Below, piece by piece: positions 1 through 7,483 of a stretch of DNA of 17,048 bases. The notes below the pieces were generated by a model. That model did not search any database, had not been told where the DNA came from, and worked only from the letters and a program-made list of their open reading frames with translations. Both the position numbers and the translations under genes were made by a program. The stretch's first letter is position 1. Each line of letters starts with the position of its first letter. This stretch comes from Alphaproteobacteria bacterium. GTDB taxonomy: Bacteria; Pseudomonadota; Alphaproteobacteria; RS24. The DNA lies in the NCBI GenBank assembly GCA_022428185.1, contig JAKMCZ010000056.1:1-17048 (forward strand). The letters are read 5' to 3'.

Positions 1-1055
1 ATTATATGGCGATGCGAACGACTGGCATAAACCTTCTGGCAATCGCCTCATCGCCCGAAACACTGGTCAATTTTGGCGATGTCGCGCGGCAAACCGGCGT
101 CACCACGGCGACCGATTTGGTCAATCCGATGCCCGAAGGCAGCGAACAGGCCATGCGCGAAGCCGTTGATGCCGAAGATTTCCCTATGCGTTTGGTGGTT
201 GCCTTTCAAGGCAATACACGCGAGCCGGACGAAGCCGTCGCGCGGGTGCGCGAATTGCAAAAAAGCAATAGCGACAAGCTCAGATTCTCATTGGTCAAAA
301 TGGTCGCCGACGGCTCCATACAGGGTTTCAGCGCGCGTCTGAAATGGCCGCATTATTACAATGGCGCGCCCAATGGCCTCTGGTATATCGAGCCCGACCG
401 GCTGGGTGATTACCTCAAAGCCTTCACCGAAGCGGGTATTCAGGTGCATGTGCACACCAATGGCGATGAGTGCACTGAGGTCGCCCTCGACAAAATCGAA
501 GAAGCGCTGCGCGCGCACCCGTGGCCCGATCACCGTCACACGCTGCAACATTGTCAGATGGCGACGCGCTCTGACTTTAAGCGCATGAAGACTTTGGGGG
601 TCGGGGTCAATCTGTTTTCCAATCATCTTTATTATTGGGGCGATGCGCATATCAACATCACAATGGGGCCTGAGCGGGCGGCGCGGCTCGACGATGCGGG
701 GGGTGCCTTAGCCGAAGGCGTGCCGCTGGCGATTCATTCAGACGCGCCGGTCACCGCGCTTGCGCCCCTATTTACGGCATGGTGCGCGGTCAATCGGCTG
801 TCGTCAGGCGGCCAAACATTGGGCAATGGCAGTCAAAACATCAGTGTCGAACAGGCGCTTTATGCCATCACAATGGGTGCCGCCTATTCGCTGAAAATGG
901 AAAGCGAGATTGGCAGTCTGGAAGTCGGCAAACGCGCCGATATCGCAATTTTGGCACAAGACCCGATTGAGGTTGGGGCAGAAAAATTGAAGGATATCAG
1001 CGTCATCGGCACAATGGTTGATGGCCGTGTGCATCTCAATCAAGGACGCGACTAA
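1..1055 (+). CDS. YtcJ-like amidohydrolase (amidohydrolase family 3), 3' part
   Basis: C-terminal part of a metal-dependent hydrolase of the amidohydrolase superfamily, close to the YtcJ/family 3 group that hydrolyses C-N bonds of amides or cyclic compounds; the substrate cannot be told. The frame is open to the window edge, so the ATG at 6 is probably internal: about 350 codons are present, whereas family members are usually 530-560 residues and the N-terminal HxH metal motif is missing here. Visible family signatures are the VKMVADGS segment, VHVHTNGD and HTLQHCQ with metal- or substrate-binding histidines, IHSDAPV with the late active-site Asp, and the typical C-terminal GSLEVGKRADIAIL strand of the composite beta-sandwich. 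The stop codon overlaps the start of the CobW-like gene by one base (TAATG), indicating one operon. No signal peptide can be judged because the 5' end is outside. Confidence 0.88.
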   Translation, partial: YMAMRTTGINLLAIASSPETLVNFGDVARQTGVTTATDLVNPMPEGSEQAMREAVDAEDFPMRLVVAFQGNTREPDEAVARVRELQKSNSDKLRFSLVKMVADGSIQGFSARLKWPHYYNGAPNGLWYIEPDRLGDYLKAFTEAGIQVHVHTNGDECTEVALDKIEEALRAHPWPDHRHTLQHCQMATRSDFKRMKTLGVGVNLFSNHLYYWGDAHINITMGPERAARLDDAGGALAEGVPLAIHSDAPVTALAPLFTAWCAVNRLSSGGQTLGNGSQNISVEQALYAITMGAAYSLKMESEIGSLEVGKRADIAILAQDPIEVGAEKLKDISVIGTMVDGRVHLNQGRD

Positions 1056-1954
1056 TGTCCGGCCCCGTTCCCCTCACGATTATTAGTGGCTTTTTGGGGA
1101 GCGGCAAAACCAGTCTGCTCAATCATTTGTTGAGCCAGTCAGACGGGCGGCGCATTACCGCAATGGTCAATGATTTCGGCGCGCTTAATATTGATGCCGA
1201 ATTGATTGAAGCAAAACACGGCAACCAAATTTCGTTAACCAATGGCTGCGCTTGCTGTTCTATCGGCGATGATTTGACGCGCAGTTTTATCGACGTTATG
1301 CAGCAAACACCCCTGCCCGACCATATCGTTATCGAGGCCAGCGGCGTTGCCGAGCCGAACCGGATTGCCGGTTTCTCGGCGGTCGACCCACATTTGCGGC
1401 TCGATGGCATTGTTACGCTGGTCGATGCCGGCGCGCATCACCTCCATAAAGACGACCCACATCTGGCCGATAATTACGCCAAGCAAATCGATGCGGCGCA
1501 TATGCTGGTTATATCGAAACCCGATTTGGTGAAAGCGGCGGCGCTTGCAGTCTTGCGCGATGCATTGGCGACAGACCGCCCCGACATTCCGATTTTACAG
1601 GCCGAACATGGCGCACTGCCGATTGACCTGCTGCTCGGTTTAAACGGTGACACCCCTGCCGCGCCAGACAGTAACCATTTGGTTTCGCATGGGTTTGAAA
1701 GCCGGGCTTTGCATCTTCACGCGCCGACCGACCGCGACCGACTGGCTGATTACTTGCTTGGCTTGCGCCCTCAATTGCTGCGTGCCAAAGGGGTGCTGAC
1801 CGATAATCGGGGCGCTTACGTTATAGATTATGCGGGCGGGCGCATTGTGTGTCGGCCATTTGATAAACAGCCGAGCGGTCATTTTGTGCTTATCGGCAAG
1901 CCGGGTCTGCCCGATGAAACAACATTGGTGGCGCGGCTCAAACAAGCGGCTTAA
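1055..1954 (+). CDS. CobW/COG0523 family G3E GTPase (metal chaperone-like)
   Basis: P-loop GTPase of the G3E family (YjiA/YeiR/ZNG1 type), a group that uses GTP to load metal, often zinc, into client enzymes. At residues 12-20 there is a Walker A motif GFLGSGKTS. The diagnostic CxCC metal site lies at C65, C67 and C68 (NGCACC), and the EASGVAEP switch segment at about 94-101. The base-recognition motif reads SKPD (154-157) rather than NKxD, a variant I believe occurs in this family. The length, 299 residues, is on the short side, with no long His-rich insertion, although a small HH..H cluster (about 128-136) is present. The start overlaps the stop of the upstream amidohydrolase by one base, so translation is probably coupled. 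That suggests, without proving, that the amidohydrolase is a client. Cobalamin biosynthesis is unlikely, as no cob genes are nearby. Confidence 0.92.
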   Translation: MSGPVPLTIISGFLGSGKTSLLNHLLSQSDGRRITAMVNDFGALNIDAELIEAKHGNQISLTNGCACCSIGDDLTRSFIDVMQQTPLPDHIVIEASGVAEPNRIAGFSAVDPHLRLDGIVTLVDAGAHHLHKDDPHLADNYAKQIDAAHMLVISKPDLVKAAALAVLRDALATDRPDIPILQAEHGALPIDLLLGLNGDTPAAPDSNHLVSHGFESRALHLHAPTDRDRLADYLLGLRPQLLRAKGVLTDNRGAYVIDYAGGRIVCRPFDKQPSGHFVLIGKPGLPDETTLVARLKQAA

Positions 1955-1972
1955 GAAAAAGGACAAGGCCTT

Positions 1973-2614
1973 ATGATTTGGGATTTACCGACCCGACTAT
2001 TTCACTGGAGCTTTGCAGCTTGCATTATCGGTGCCTTTATTTCCGGTGAGCGCGGGGCGCTTGAGGCGCATGAATATTTTGGACTGGCCGCAACCGGCTT
2101 GATTGTGTTCCGCCTAATTTGGGGGTTTATCGGCTATGAAACAGCACGCTTTGCCCATTTCCTCCCTGCGCCCGCCACGCTCATCGCCTATATCAAAGCG
2201 GTTTTCGCGCGCCGTCCAAACCTAATGATTGATGGGCATAATCCGCTTGGCGGGTTGGCCGTAATCGTCATGCTTAGCGTCATGGGGGTGATGGGGGTCA
2301 CCGGCCTATGGACCGGCGATGATGTGCTTTATGACGCGCCGTTGACCGTCGCCGGTGTTGCGCCGCAACTGGCACAACCGATGGCGGTCTGGCATGAGAA
2401 ATTGCATTTTCTAGTGCCGCTTTTGGTGCTTATTCACCTGCTGGCAATCATCGCGCATCGCCTATGGCTGAAAGAAAAACTGCTCTCACGCATGATAAGC
2501 GGAGGCACGGCGGAACACCGACCGACCCGCAATGAAACCATTAAGGGGCTTGTCCTGCTCGGCTTATGCGTCGGCGGCAGTCTTAGCCTGTCGCTGCTGA
2601 CGCCGACTTACTAA
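1973..2614 (+). CDS. Cytochrome b561-type di-heme membrane protein
   Basis: Integral membrane b-type cytochrome of the COG3658/Ni-Fe hydrogenase cytochrome b-like group, which passes electrons between the quinone pool and a periplasmic or membrane partner. It is 213 residues long. It opens with WDLPTRLFHW, the hallmark N-terminus, and has candidate heme ligands H11, H33, H141/H145, H155 and H162 within or beside hydrophobic helices. GHNPLGG at 88-94 is the usual loop before helix 3. Four main membrane helices are visible (about 10-25, 35-55, 92-113, 145-165), plus a hydrophobic C-terminal segment at about 190-210 that could be a fifth. The ATG follows an AAGGACAAGG ribosome site, 18 bases after the CobW-like stop, so it is probably the last gene of that operon. 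Its 3' end overlaps the convergent cytochrome c' gene by 4 bases; the two families are frequent partners. Confidence 0.9.
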   Translation: MIWDLPTRLFHWSFAACIIGAFISGERGALEAHEYFGLAATGLIVFRLIWGFIGYETARFAHFLPAPATLIAYIKAVFARRPNLMIDGHNPLGGLAVIVMLSVMGVMGVTGLWTGDDVLYDAPLTVAGVAPQLAQPMAVWHEKLHFLVPLLVLIHLLAIIAHRLWLKEKLLSRMISGGTAEHRPTRNETIKGLVLLGLCVGGSLSLSLLTPTY

Positions 2615-3063
2615 TGTTTGATGCGATAGCTCTCGTGACAGCTTTTGCAGCTTGCCCCAACCGCTTGCGCCGCCGCTTTTATCGGGTCGATTTTGCGCGA
2701 ACCGGCAACAGCTTTCAGCCGCATGGCGGCATTGGCAAAGGCTTCTGACTTGGCTTTGAAATCGGAAAAGTTTTCCCAAATGGCAGGGTCAGCGCCAACG
2801 CTATTGCTGCCTTCAGGAAACGCATCAGGCATTTGACGACCCCAAGCCGCCATTCGAAGAGCCGCTTGTTCAATCGCCACGAAATTTTTCTTGCCGATGT
2901 GCTGTTTGAAAATCGCCTGAATGTCGCCGCCGCTTTGTTTGAAGCGTTTCACCCGCTGCTCAACAATCGGGCTTTCATAACTGCCCGGCTCATGCGCCCA
3001 AACCGGCGTAACCGGCAAAGCGAGCGCAGCCAATAGCGCCATTTTTACAAAATTATGGCCCAT
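2611..3063 (-). CDS. Cytochrome c' family protein, exported
   Basis: Periplasmic mono-heme cytochrome of the c'/c556 four-helix-bundle family, involved in electron transfer or in NO binding. It is 150 residues long. The signal peptide runs from 1 to about 23 (basic HNFVK, hydrophobic LLAALALPV, cleavage after VWA). The heme-attachment motif CKSCH at 139-143 sits close to the C-terminus, as is diagnostic for this family; R73-M78 fall in the predicted middle helices. The mature protein is about 127 residues, the normal size. The ATG at 3063 lies only 3 bases after the aldolase-like stop and has no clear ribosome site, suggesting it relies on coupling to the upstream gene. The stop TAG overlaps the stop of the convergent b561 gene. 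Cytochrome c' and cytochrome b561 are commonly encoded together, normally in the same direction. Confidence 0.93.
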   Translation of the reverse strand: MGHNFVKMALLAALALPVTPVWAHEPGSYESPIVEQRVKRFKQSGGDIQAIFKQHIGKKNFVAIEQAALRMAAWGRQMPDAFPEGSNSVGADPAIWENFSDFKAKSEAFANAAMRLKAVAGSRKIDPIKAAAQAVGASCKSCHESYRIKH

Positions 3064-3066
3064 AAA

Positions 3067-3831
3067 TCAGTCGCGGAAAGACGGATCAGTGCGGTCAAGC
3101 TTACGTAGCAAAGCCGGCCAAGCCAGCGCATCAACGCCCGGCTCGAACAGTGATGCTGACTGCTCGTCAACCGTATCAATCGCTTCTTGCGACGGCATAT
3201 GCGGTTTCGAAGTCAAAGCACGAACTTGCGTCGAGCAAGCGCGCTCGAGGAAATAAATCGCCATAAAGGCCAGACCGCAGGTCTCGCCGACCGCCAATGT
3301 GCCGTGATTACGCAGCATCATAGCGTTTTTGTTACCCAAATCGGCAACCAAACGCTCGCGCTCATCATGATTAAGGGCAACGCCTTCATAGCCGTGATAG
3401 GCCAGATGCGGCAACACCAGCATCGAGAATTGCGATAGTGGCATCAGGCCTTCATCTTGCGCTGACACGGCAACGCCGTCATCTGTGTGCAAGTGCAAAA
3501 CGCAATGCGCATCTTCGCGCGCCATATGCACGGCTGAGTGAATGGTGAAGCCCGCCGGGTTTACGAAATATGGGCTGTCCATGACGATGTTACCTTCAAG
3601 GTCAACCTTCACCAAACTGGAAGCGGTAATTTCCTCAAACAGCATGCCATAAGGGTTGATTAGGAAGTGATGCTCAGGCCCCGGCACACGAACCGAAATA
3701 TGGGTGAAAATCATATCGTCCCAGCCATACATGGCGACCAAACGATAGGTTGCTGCCAAGTCCACGCGCAGCTGCCATTCCTCGGCACTGACCATATCCT
3801 TGACGCTTTTAATTTCTTCCGCTGCAGACAT
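3067..3831 (-). CDS. Class II aldolase/adducin family protein
   Basis: Zinc-type class II aldolase/adducin fold, 254 residues, cytoplasmic. Zn ligands of the fold are visible as HLHT (H113, H115) and NHGT (H176), with the C-terminal helix segment AIYFLERACSTQ typical of the family. The Glu that acts as the base in L-fuculose-phosphate aldolase (in a PSSE motif) has no counterpart: the equivalent stretch reads NPAGFTIHSAVH. It therefore belongs to the large, poorly characterised adducin-like branch rather than to the sugar-phosphate aldolases, and the substrate is unknown. The start is backed by an AGAGGGAGAT ribosome site about 6 bases upstream of the ATG. It is followed after 3 bases by the cytochrome c' gene and preceded, after 83 bases, by glpK on the same strand. 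It might be a decarboxylase or a dehydratase. Confidence 0.88.
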   Translation of the reverse strand: MSAAEEIKSVKDMVSAEEWQLRVDLAATYRLVAMYGWDDMIFTHISVRVPGPEHHFLINPYGMLFEEITASSLVKVDLEGNIVMDSPYFVNPAGFTIHSAVHMAREDAHCVLHLHTDDGVAVSAQDEGLMPLSQFSMLVLPHLAYHGYEGVALNHDERERLVADLGNKNAMMLRNHGTLAVGETCGLAFMAIYFLERACSTQVRALTSKPHMPSQEAIDTVDEQSASLFEPGVDALAWPALLRKLDRTDPSFRD

Positions 3832-3914
3832 TACGAAATCTCCCTCTCAAAATTTTTTATAAGGTGCTACCAAACCCTACTTTTGTCAATCTTTTGCGGC
3901 CAAGGCCGATGCAT

Positions 3915-5396
3915 TTAACCCAAGACCTGTGCCAATGCCGCTTGCCAGAGATTTTGCTTCTCGGTGCGTTTTTCAGCCGCCATTGTCGGCGCAAATTGCG
4001 CTTCCACGGCCCAATTTTCACCGAGCTCATCAAGCGTGTCGAACCAACCCAATTGAAGCATGGCGAGCATCGCCGCGCCCAAAGCCGTGGTTTCGGTGAT
4101 GCGCGGGCGGTCAATCGGGCACGCGCAAATATCAGCAAGGTTTTGGCACAGCCAATCATTGGCGACCATGCCACCATCGACACGCAAACGCGGCGGCACA
4201 TCAACCCCGGCTTCCGCCATATCATCAGCAATGGCGCGCATCAAATCAGCCGTTTGCAACGACACACTTTCCAACGCCGCGCGCGCAATATCGGCTTTGC
4301 TGCTATCGCGGGTCATGTTGAAGATGGCAGCGCGTGCATCGGGCGCCCAATGTGGCGCGCCCAAGCCGGTAAAGGCGGGCACCATCGTCACCGCGCTGTT
4401 AGGGTTAGCAGCCTCGGCAAGGGCTTGCGTTTCGGCTGCATGGTCAATCAATTGCAGCCCGTCGCGCAGCCATTGCACAATCGCACCGGCCATAAAAATA
4501 CTGCCTTCCAGCGCATAGCTTGTCTCGCCGTTCAGCCGATAGCCGATTGTGGTGAGCAAACGATTTTGCGATGTCACCGCCTTGTTGCCCGTATTGGCGA
4601 GCACGAAACAACCAGTGCCATAGGTCGATTTTATCATGCCCGATTGAAAGCATGCCTGCCCAATGGTTGCCGCTTGCTGGTCTCCCGCCATGCCCAAAAT
4701 CGGCAAATCGGCGAGCACGGTGGCTGTGCCGAAATCAGCGGCATTGTCTTTAACCTCGGGCATCAGATTGCTCGGCACGCCGAATAGCGCCAGCAAATCT
4801 GCGTCCCATTGATTGTCATGAATATTGTAAAGGCTCGTGCGCGCGGCATTGCTGGCATCGGTGACATGTGCTTTGCCCGCGCTTAATTGCCAAACCAGCC
4901 AGCTATCAATCGTGCCGAAAGCCAGTTCACCGGCCTCGGCTTTGGCGCGCGCGCCCTCAACATTGTCGAGCAACCAGCCGACTTTACTGGCTGAGAAATA
5001 GGGGTCGAGCAGCAGGCCGGTTTTGGCGGTGATGTCCGGCTCATGACCGGCCTCTTTCAAGCCGTCACAAAAAGCGGCGGTGCGGCGGTCTTGCCAGACT
5101 ATTGCATTGGCAATCGGCTTACCGGTTGCGCGTTCCCAAATCACCGCCGTTTCACGTTGATTGGTGATGGCAATGGCGGCAAAGTTTTCTGCCCCCAATT
5201 CGTCCATCACCGATTTGCAGCAGGCCAGCGTGGTGTCCCAAATCTCTCCTGCATCATGCTCAACCCAGCCATCATCGGGAAAAATTTGCCGAAACTCTTT
5301 TTGCGCAACGGCCTTTACCTGCCCCGACTTGTCAAATGCCAAAGCTCGCGACGAGGTGGTGCCCTGGTCGATACTCAAAATAAACTGTTCACTCAT
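3915..5396 (-). CDS. glpK: Glycerol kinase
   Basis: ATP-dependent phosphorylation of glycerol to sn-glycerol 3-phosphate, a cytoplasmic FGGY-family kinase. The protein is 493 residues, the normal length. Motifs are DQGTTSSR (10-17, phosphate loop), glycerol-binding R81-E82 (NQRET), W101 (VWQDRR), Y133 (PYFSASK) and catalytic D239 (GMAGDQ), matching R84/E85/W104/Y136/D246 of the E. coli enzyme; GTGCF at 260-264 is in the ATP site. The frame stays open 36 codons further upstream, but the ATG at 5396 is preferred because homologues begin at this point and GGGTAGGGAT precedes it. A VOC-family gene ends 34 bases upstream on the same strand, so the two may be co-transcribed. No glpF, glpD or glpR is in the window. 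I see no convincing terminator in the 83 bases that follow. Confidence 0.97.
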   Translation of the reverse strand: MSEQFILSIDQGTTSSRALAFDKSGQVKAVAQKEFRQIFPDDGWVEHDAGEIWDTTLACCKSVMDELGAENFAAIAITNQRETAVIWERATGKPIANAIVWQDRRTAAFCDGLKEAGHEPDITAKTGLLLDPYFSASKVGWLLDNVEGARAKAEAGELAFGTIDSWLVWQLSAGKAHVTDASNAARTSLYNIHDNQWDADLLALFGVPSNLMPEVKDNAADFGTATVLADLPILGMAGDQQAATIGQACFQSGMIKSTYGTGCFVLANTGNKAVTSQNRLLTTIGYRLNGETSYALEGSIFMAGAIVQWLRDGLQLIDHAAETQALAEAANPNSAVTMVPAFTGLGAPHWAPDARAAIFNMTRDSSKADIARAALESVSLQTADLMRAIADDMAEAGVDVPPRLRVDGGMVANDWLCQNLADICACPIDRPRITETTALGAAMLAMLQLGWFDTLDELGENWAVEAQFAPTMAAEKRTEKQNLWQAALAQVLG

Positions 5397-5430
5397 ATCC
5401 CTACCCCAATGCAACGCAAACCCCGTTTCG

Positions 5431-5838
5431 TCACCACGGATTATAGTCGCCAAAACTCCAAATATGGCCGCCGCAATCACGCACGGTAAACCCTTCGCCG
5501 CCATAATCTTGCGCCCTTAACGGCATGACAATTTTCGCTCCGGCCGCCTGAGCGCGGTTATAATAAGCGGCAATATTATCAACCACCAGATAAATTCCCT
5601 GCGTGCTGGTGCCTAGCTGGTCAGGGGTTTTGAAATGCTTGCCAAACTCATCAGTGCGCTCGCTCGACAACATAATCATCGTATCGCCATTAACCAATTG
5701 GGCATGGGCAATCGCGCCGCCCTCTCCCTCAACCCGCAACGAACAATTAAACCCAATCGCCTTATCCAGCCATTCAATGGCCGCATCGGCATCCTCATAA
5801 ACCAAATTTGGAATAAGCTTCGCGCCTTGTTCGCTCAT
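5431..5838 (-). CDS. VOC family protein (glyoxalase/PhnB-like)
   Basis: Small vicinal-oxygen-chelate fold protein, 135 residues, made of two beta-alpha-beta-beta-beta modules (about 8-70 and 75-133). It starts KLIPNLVYEDADAAIEWL and ends with the characteristic segment DYGGEGFTVRDCGGHIWSF, as in PhnB/YerK-like proteins. These proteins include glyoxalases, dioxygenases and drug-binding resistance proteins; the sequence does not decide between them. The GTG at 5841 and the ATG at 5838 are adjacent; ATG is chosen because the AAAGGAAG ribosome site then sits at a better distance. glpK follows after 34 bases. A link to methylglyoxal arising from glycerol metabolism is possible but only an inference from position. 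Confidence 0.85.
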   Translation of the reverse strand: MSEQGAKLIPNLVYEDADAAIEWLDKAIGFNCSLRVEGEGGAIAHAQLVNGDTMIMLSSERTDEFGKHFKTPDQLGTSTQGIYLVVDNIAAYYNRAQAAGAKIVMPLRAQDYGGEGFTVRDCGGHIWSFGDYNPW

Positions 5839-5912
5839 CACGGTCTTCCTTTCTTTTTGTTACGTGCTACAACAAACCGGAATTTGGCCGTTTAACCCTA
5901 AGTGGACAGCAA

Positions 5913-6689
5913 ATGAACGCAAAAAGCGATAAAAAACTGGCTTTTGTCGCCAGCACCAACCCGCAAGCCGAGGCTGCGCGGGCCGCCCTGCATGCGCGCT
6001 ATGATGGCGTATCGCTTGATGAGGCCGATATTATTGTCGCGCTTGGCGGTGACGGGCTGATGCTGACCACGCTGCATAAAGTGATGGATCAAGGCAAACC
6101 GATTTTCGGCATGCATCATGGCTCGGTCGGCTTTTTGATGAACCGCTATGACGAAGATAATTTGCGCGACCGGCTGGCCGATGCCAAGCTGAGCCTGCTG
6201 CGCCCGCTGGAGATGACAGCCAAAGACAGCGATGGCAAAGAGCATAAAGCGCTGGCAATCAATGAAGTGTCGCTGCTGCGCATGACCGCGCAAGCGGCCA
6301 AATTAAGCATTACCATTGACGGCACACAGCGCATGGCTGAACTGGTCTGCGATGGCGCGCTGGTTTCTACACCGGCCGGTTCCACCGCTTATAATCTGTC
6401 AGCGCATGGGCCTATTTTGCCGATTGATGCACAGCTTTTGGCGTTGACCCCGATTTCGGCTTTTCGCCCGCGACGTTGGCGCGGTGCGCTGTTGCAGCAA
6501 ACGGCTGAAGTCATCATCACCACCAATGAGGCTGATAAGCGTCCGGTTAGCGCGGTTGCCGACCATAGCGAGTTCCGCAATGTCGTTGAGGTGCGCATCA
6601 AGCAATCGAAAAAGCACGAAATGCTGCTCTTATTTGACGGCGATCAAAGCCTTGATGAGCGCATTCTTACCGAGCAATTCAGCATTTAA
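5913..6689 (+). CDS. nadK: NAD kinase
   Basis: Phosphorylates NAD to NADP, the source of cellular NADP(H); cytoplasmic. The protein is 258 residues, in line with the short alphaproteobacterial form. The GGDG motif of the phosphate-binding loop is at 45-48 (ALGGDGLML), with the NE pair at 117-118 (INEVSLLR) and the conserved NAD-binding segment STPAGSTAYNLSAHGPI at about 152-168, preceded by CDGALV. The gene stands alone on the plus strand between two minus-strand operons. The ATG at 5913 has only a weak ribosome site (GTGGAC). The stop lies 8 bases from the convergent Nudix gene, with no room for an ordinary terminator. Confidence 0.96.
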   Translation: MNAKSDKKLAFVASTNPQAEAARAALHARYDGVSLDEADIIVALGGDGLMLTTLHKVMDQGKPIFGMHHGSVGFLMNRYDEDNLRDRLADAKLSLLRPLEMTAKDSDGKEHKALAINEVSLLRMTAQAAKLSITIDGTQRMAELVCDGALVSTPAGSTAYNLSAHGPILPIDAQLLALTPISAFRPRRWRGALLQQTAEVIITTNEADKRPVSAVADHSEFRNVVEVRIKQSKKHEMLLLFDGDQSLDERILTEQFSI

Positions 6690-6697
6690 GCTTGCTT

Positions 6698-7483
6698 TTA
6701 AGCGCCTGTGCCGCGCGTTATGTCTTCTTTCGGGTCGCCGTAACCGGCTTCGGGCTGAATACGTAAAAAAGTTTTCTCGCCTTCCTGCTCAATAAACGGC
6801 GTCACCGTCACCACGTCACCGCATTGCGCCAACGCGTCGTCAACAGAACTGCGCTTGGCAAGTTTCTCAATATTCATGCGCGTCGGAAAAATCACGGTGC
6901 GTTTTTCGGCATCGGCATCAGCCAAAGCTTGCTTGGCAGTAATCCAAACACTGTCGACGCTCTCGCTGCCATCGTGAAGCGCAACATGGTCTTGCGGCGC
7001 GCGCGCCATGTAAAAATAAGTGTCAAACCGCCTCGGCATCATATCCGGCGTTATCCAATGCGCGAAAAAGCCCAACACATCGACCGCAAATTCAAGATTT
7101 TCAGCTTCGGCAAATTCCAGCATGGTCGCATCGCGATTATTGAAGCGATCGCGCCAACCGTCCAACGCCTTTAAGCGGTCGGCCGAGATAAAATCGCTTT
7201 CGCCCTTTTCGCGCGCCAGCAAAATACCGCATTCCTCAAAACTTTCGCGAATAGAAGCAACGCGCAGCGCCAGTTCTTTATCATCAAGCGCATCGGCATT
7301 GCCGCAATGCGCGCGCAGGTTAGTGTCAAAATCAGGCTTGTCAGCTTTGCCGCCAGGGAAAACCAGCGCACCCGAAGCAAAATCAATTTCGTGATGGCGC
7401 ACGACCATAAACACTTCCGGCCCGTCATCTGTATCGCGCAACATCATGACCGTCGCTGCCGGAATTAAATCGTCTTTACTCAT
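6698..7483 (-). CDS. Nudix hydrolase, long RP2/NUDT19-like type
   Basis: Nudix-fold pyrophosphohydrolase, 261 residues, cutting nucleoside diphosphate-X compounds. FPGG at 42-45 opens the Nudix box and RESFEECG at 79-86 supplies the metal-binding REXXEE helix, but they are about 20 residues further apart than in the classic GX5EX7REUXEEXGU spacing. A large insert inside the box is known for the NUDT19/RP2 group, some members of which cleave CoA, so a CoA or acyl-CoA diphosphatase is a reasonable guess; the substrate is not shown by the sequence. The frame extends 26 codons upstream, but MSKDDLIPAATVMML at 7483 is the natural start, with GGGAG just ahead of it. This start lies inside the last codons of the MFS gene (8-base overlap), so the two are translationally linked. 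Confidence 0.9.
   Translation of the reverse strand: MSKDDLIPAATVMMLRDTDDGPEVFMVVRHHEIDFASGALVFPGGKADKPDFDTNLRAHCGNADALDDKELALRVASIRESFEECGILLAREKGESDFISADRLKALDGWRDRFNNRDATMLEFAEAENLEFAVDVLGFFAHWITPDMMPRRFDTYFYMARAPQDHVALHDGSESVDSVWITAKQALADADAEKRTVIFPTRMNIEKLAKRSSVDDALAQCGDVVTVTPFIEQEGEKTFLRIQPEAGYGDPKEDITRGTGA

Noticed and set aside
3856..3889. TTGACA and TATAAA on the minus strand ahead of the class II aldolase gene
   Set aside because: Both boxes look good but are 22 bases apart, too far for a normal sigma-70 promoter.
3837..3914. Hairpin CGGC-CAAG-GCCG after glpK as a terminator
   Set aside because: The stem is only four pairs and no T-run follows on the glpK strand.
3864..4787. 307-codon open frame antisense to glpK
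   Set aside because: It lies entirely opposite a clear glycerol kinase, its translation has no recognisable domain and is rich in Arg, His and Cys, and no ribosome site precedes it. It is a shadow frame.
6687..6705. Hairpin between nadK and the Nudix gene
   Set aside because: GCTT and AAGC are present, but the pairing is short and imperfect and overlaps the gene ends; not a convincing terminator.
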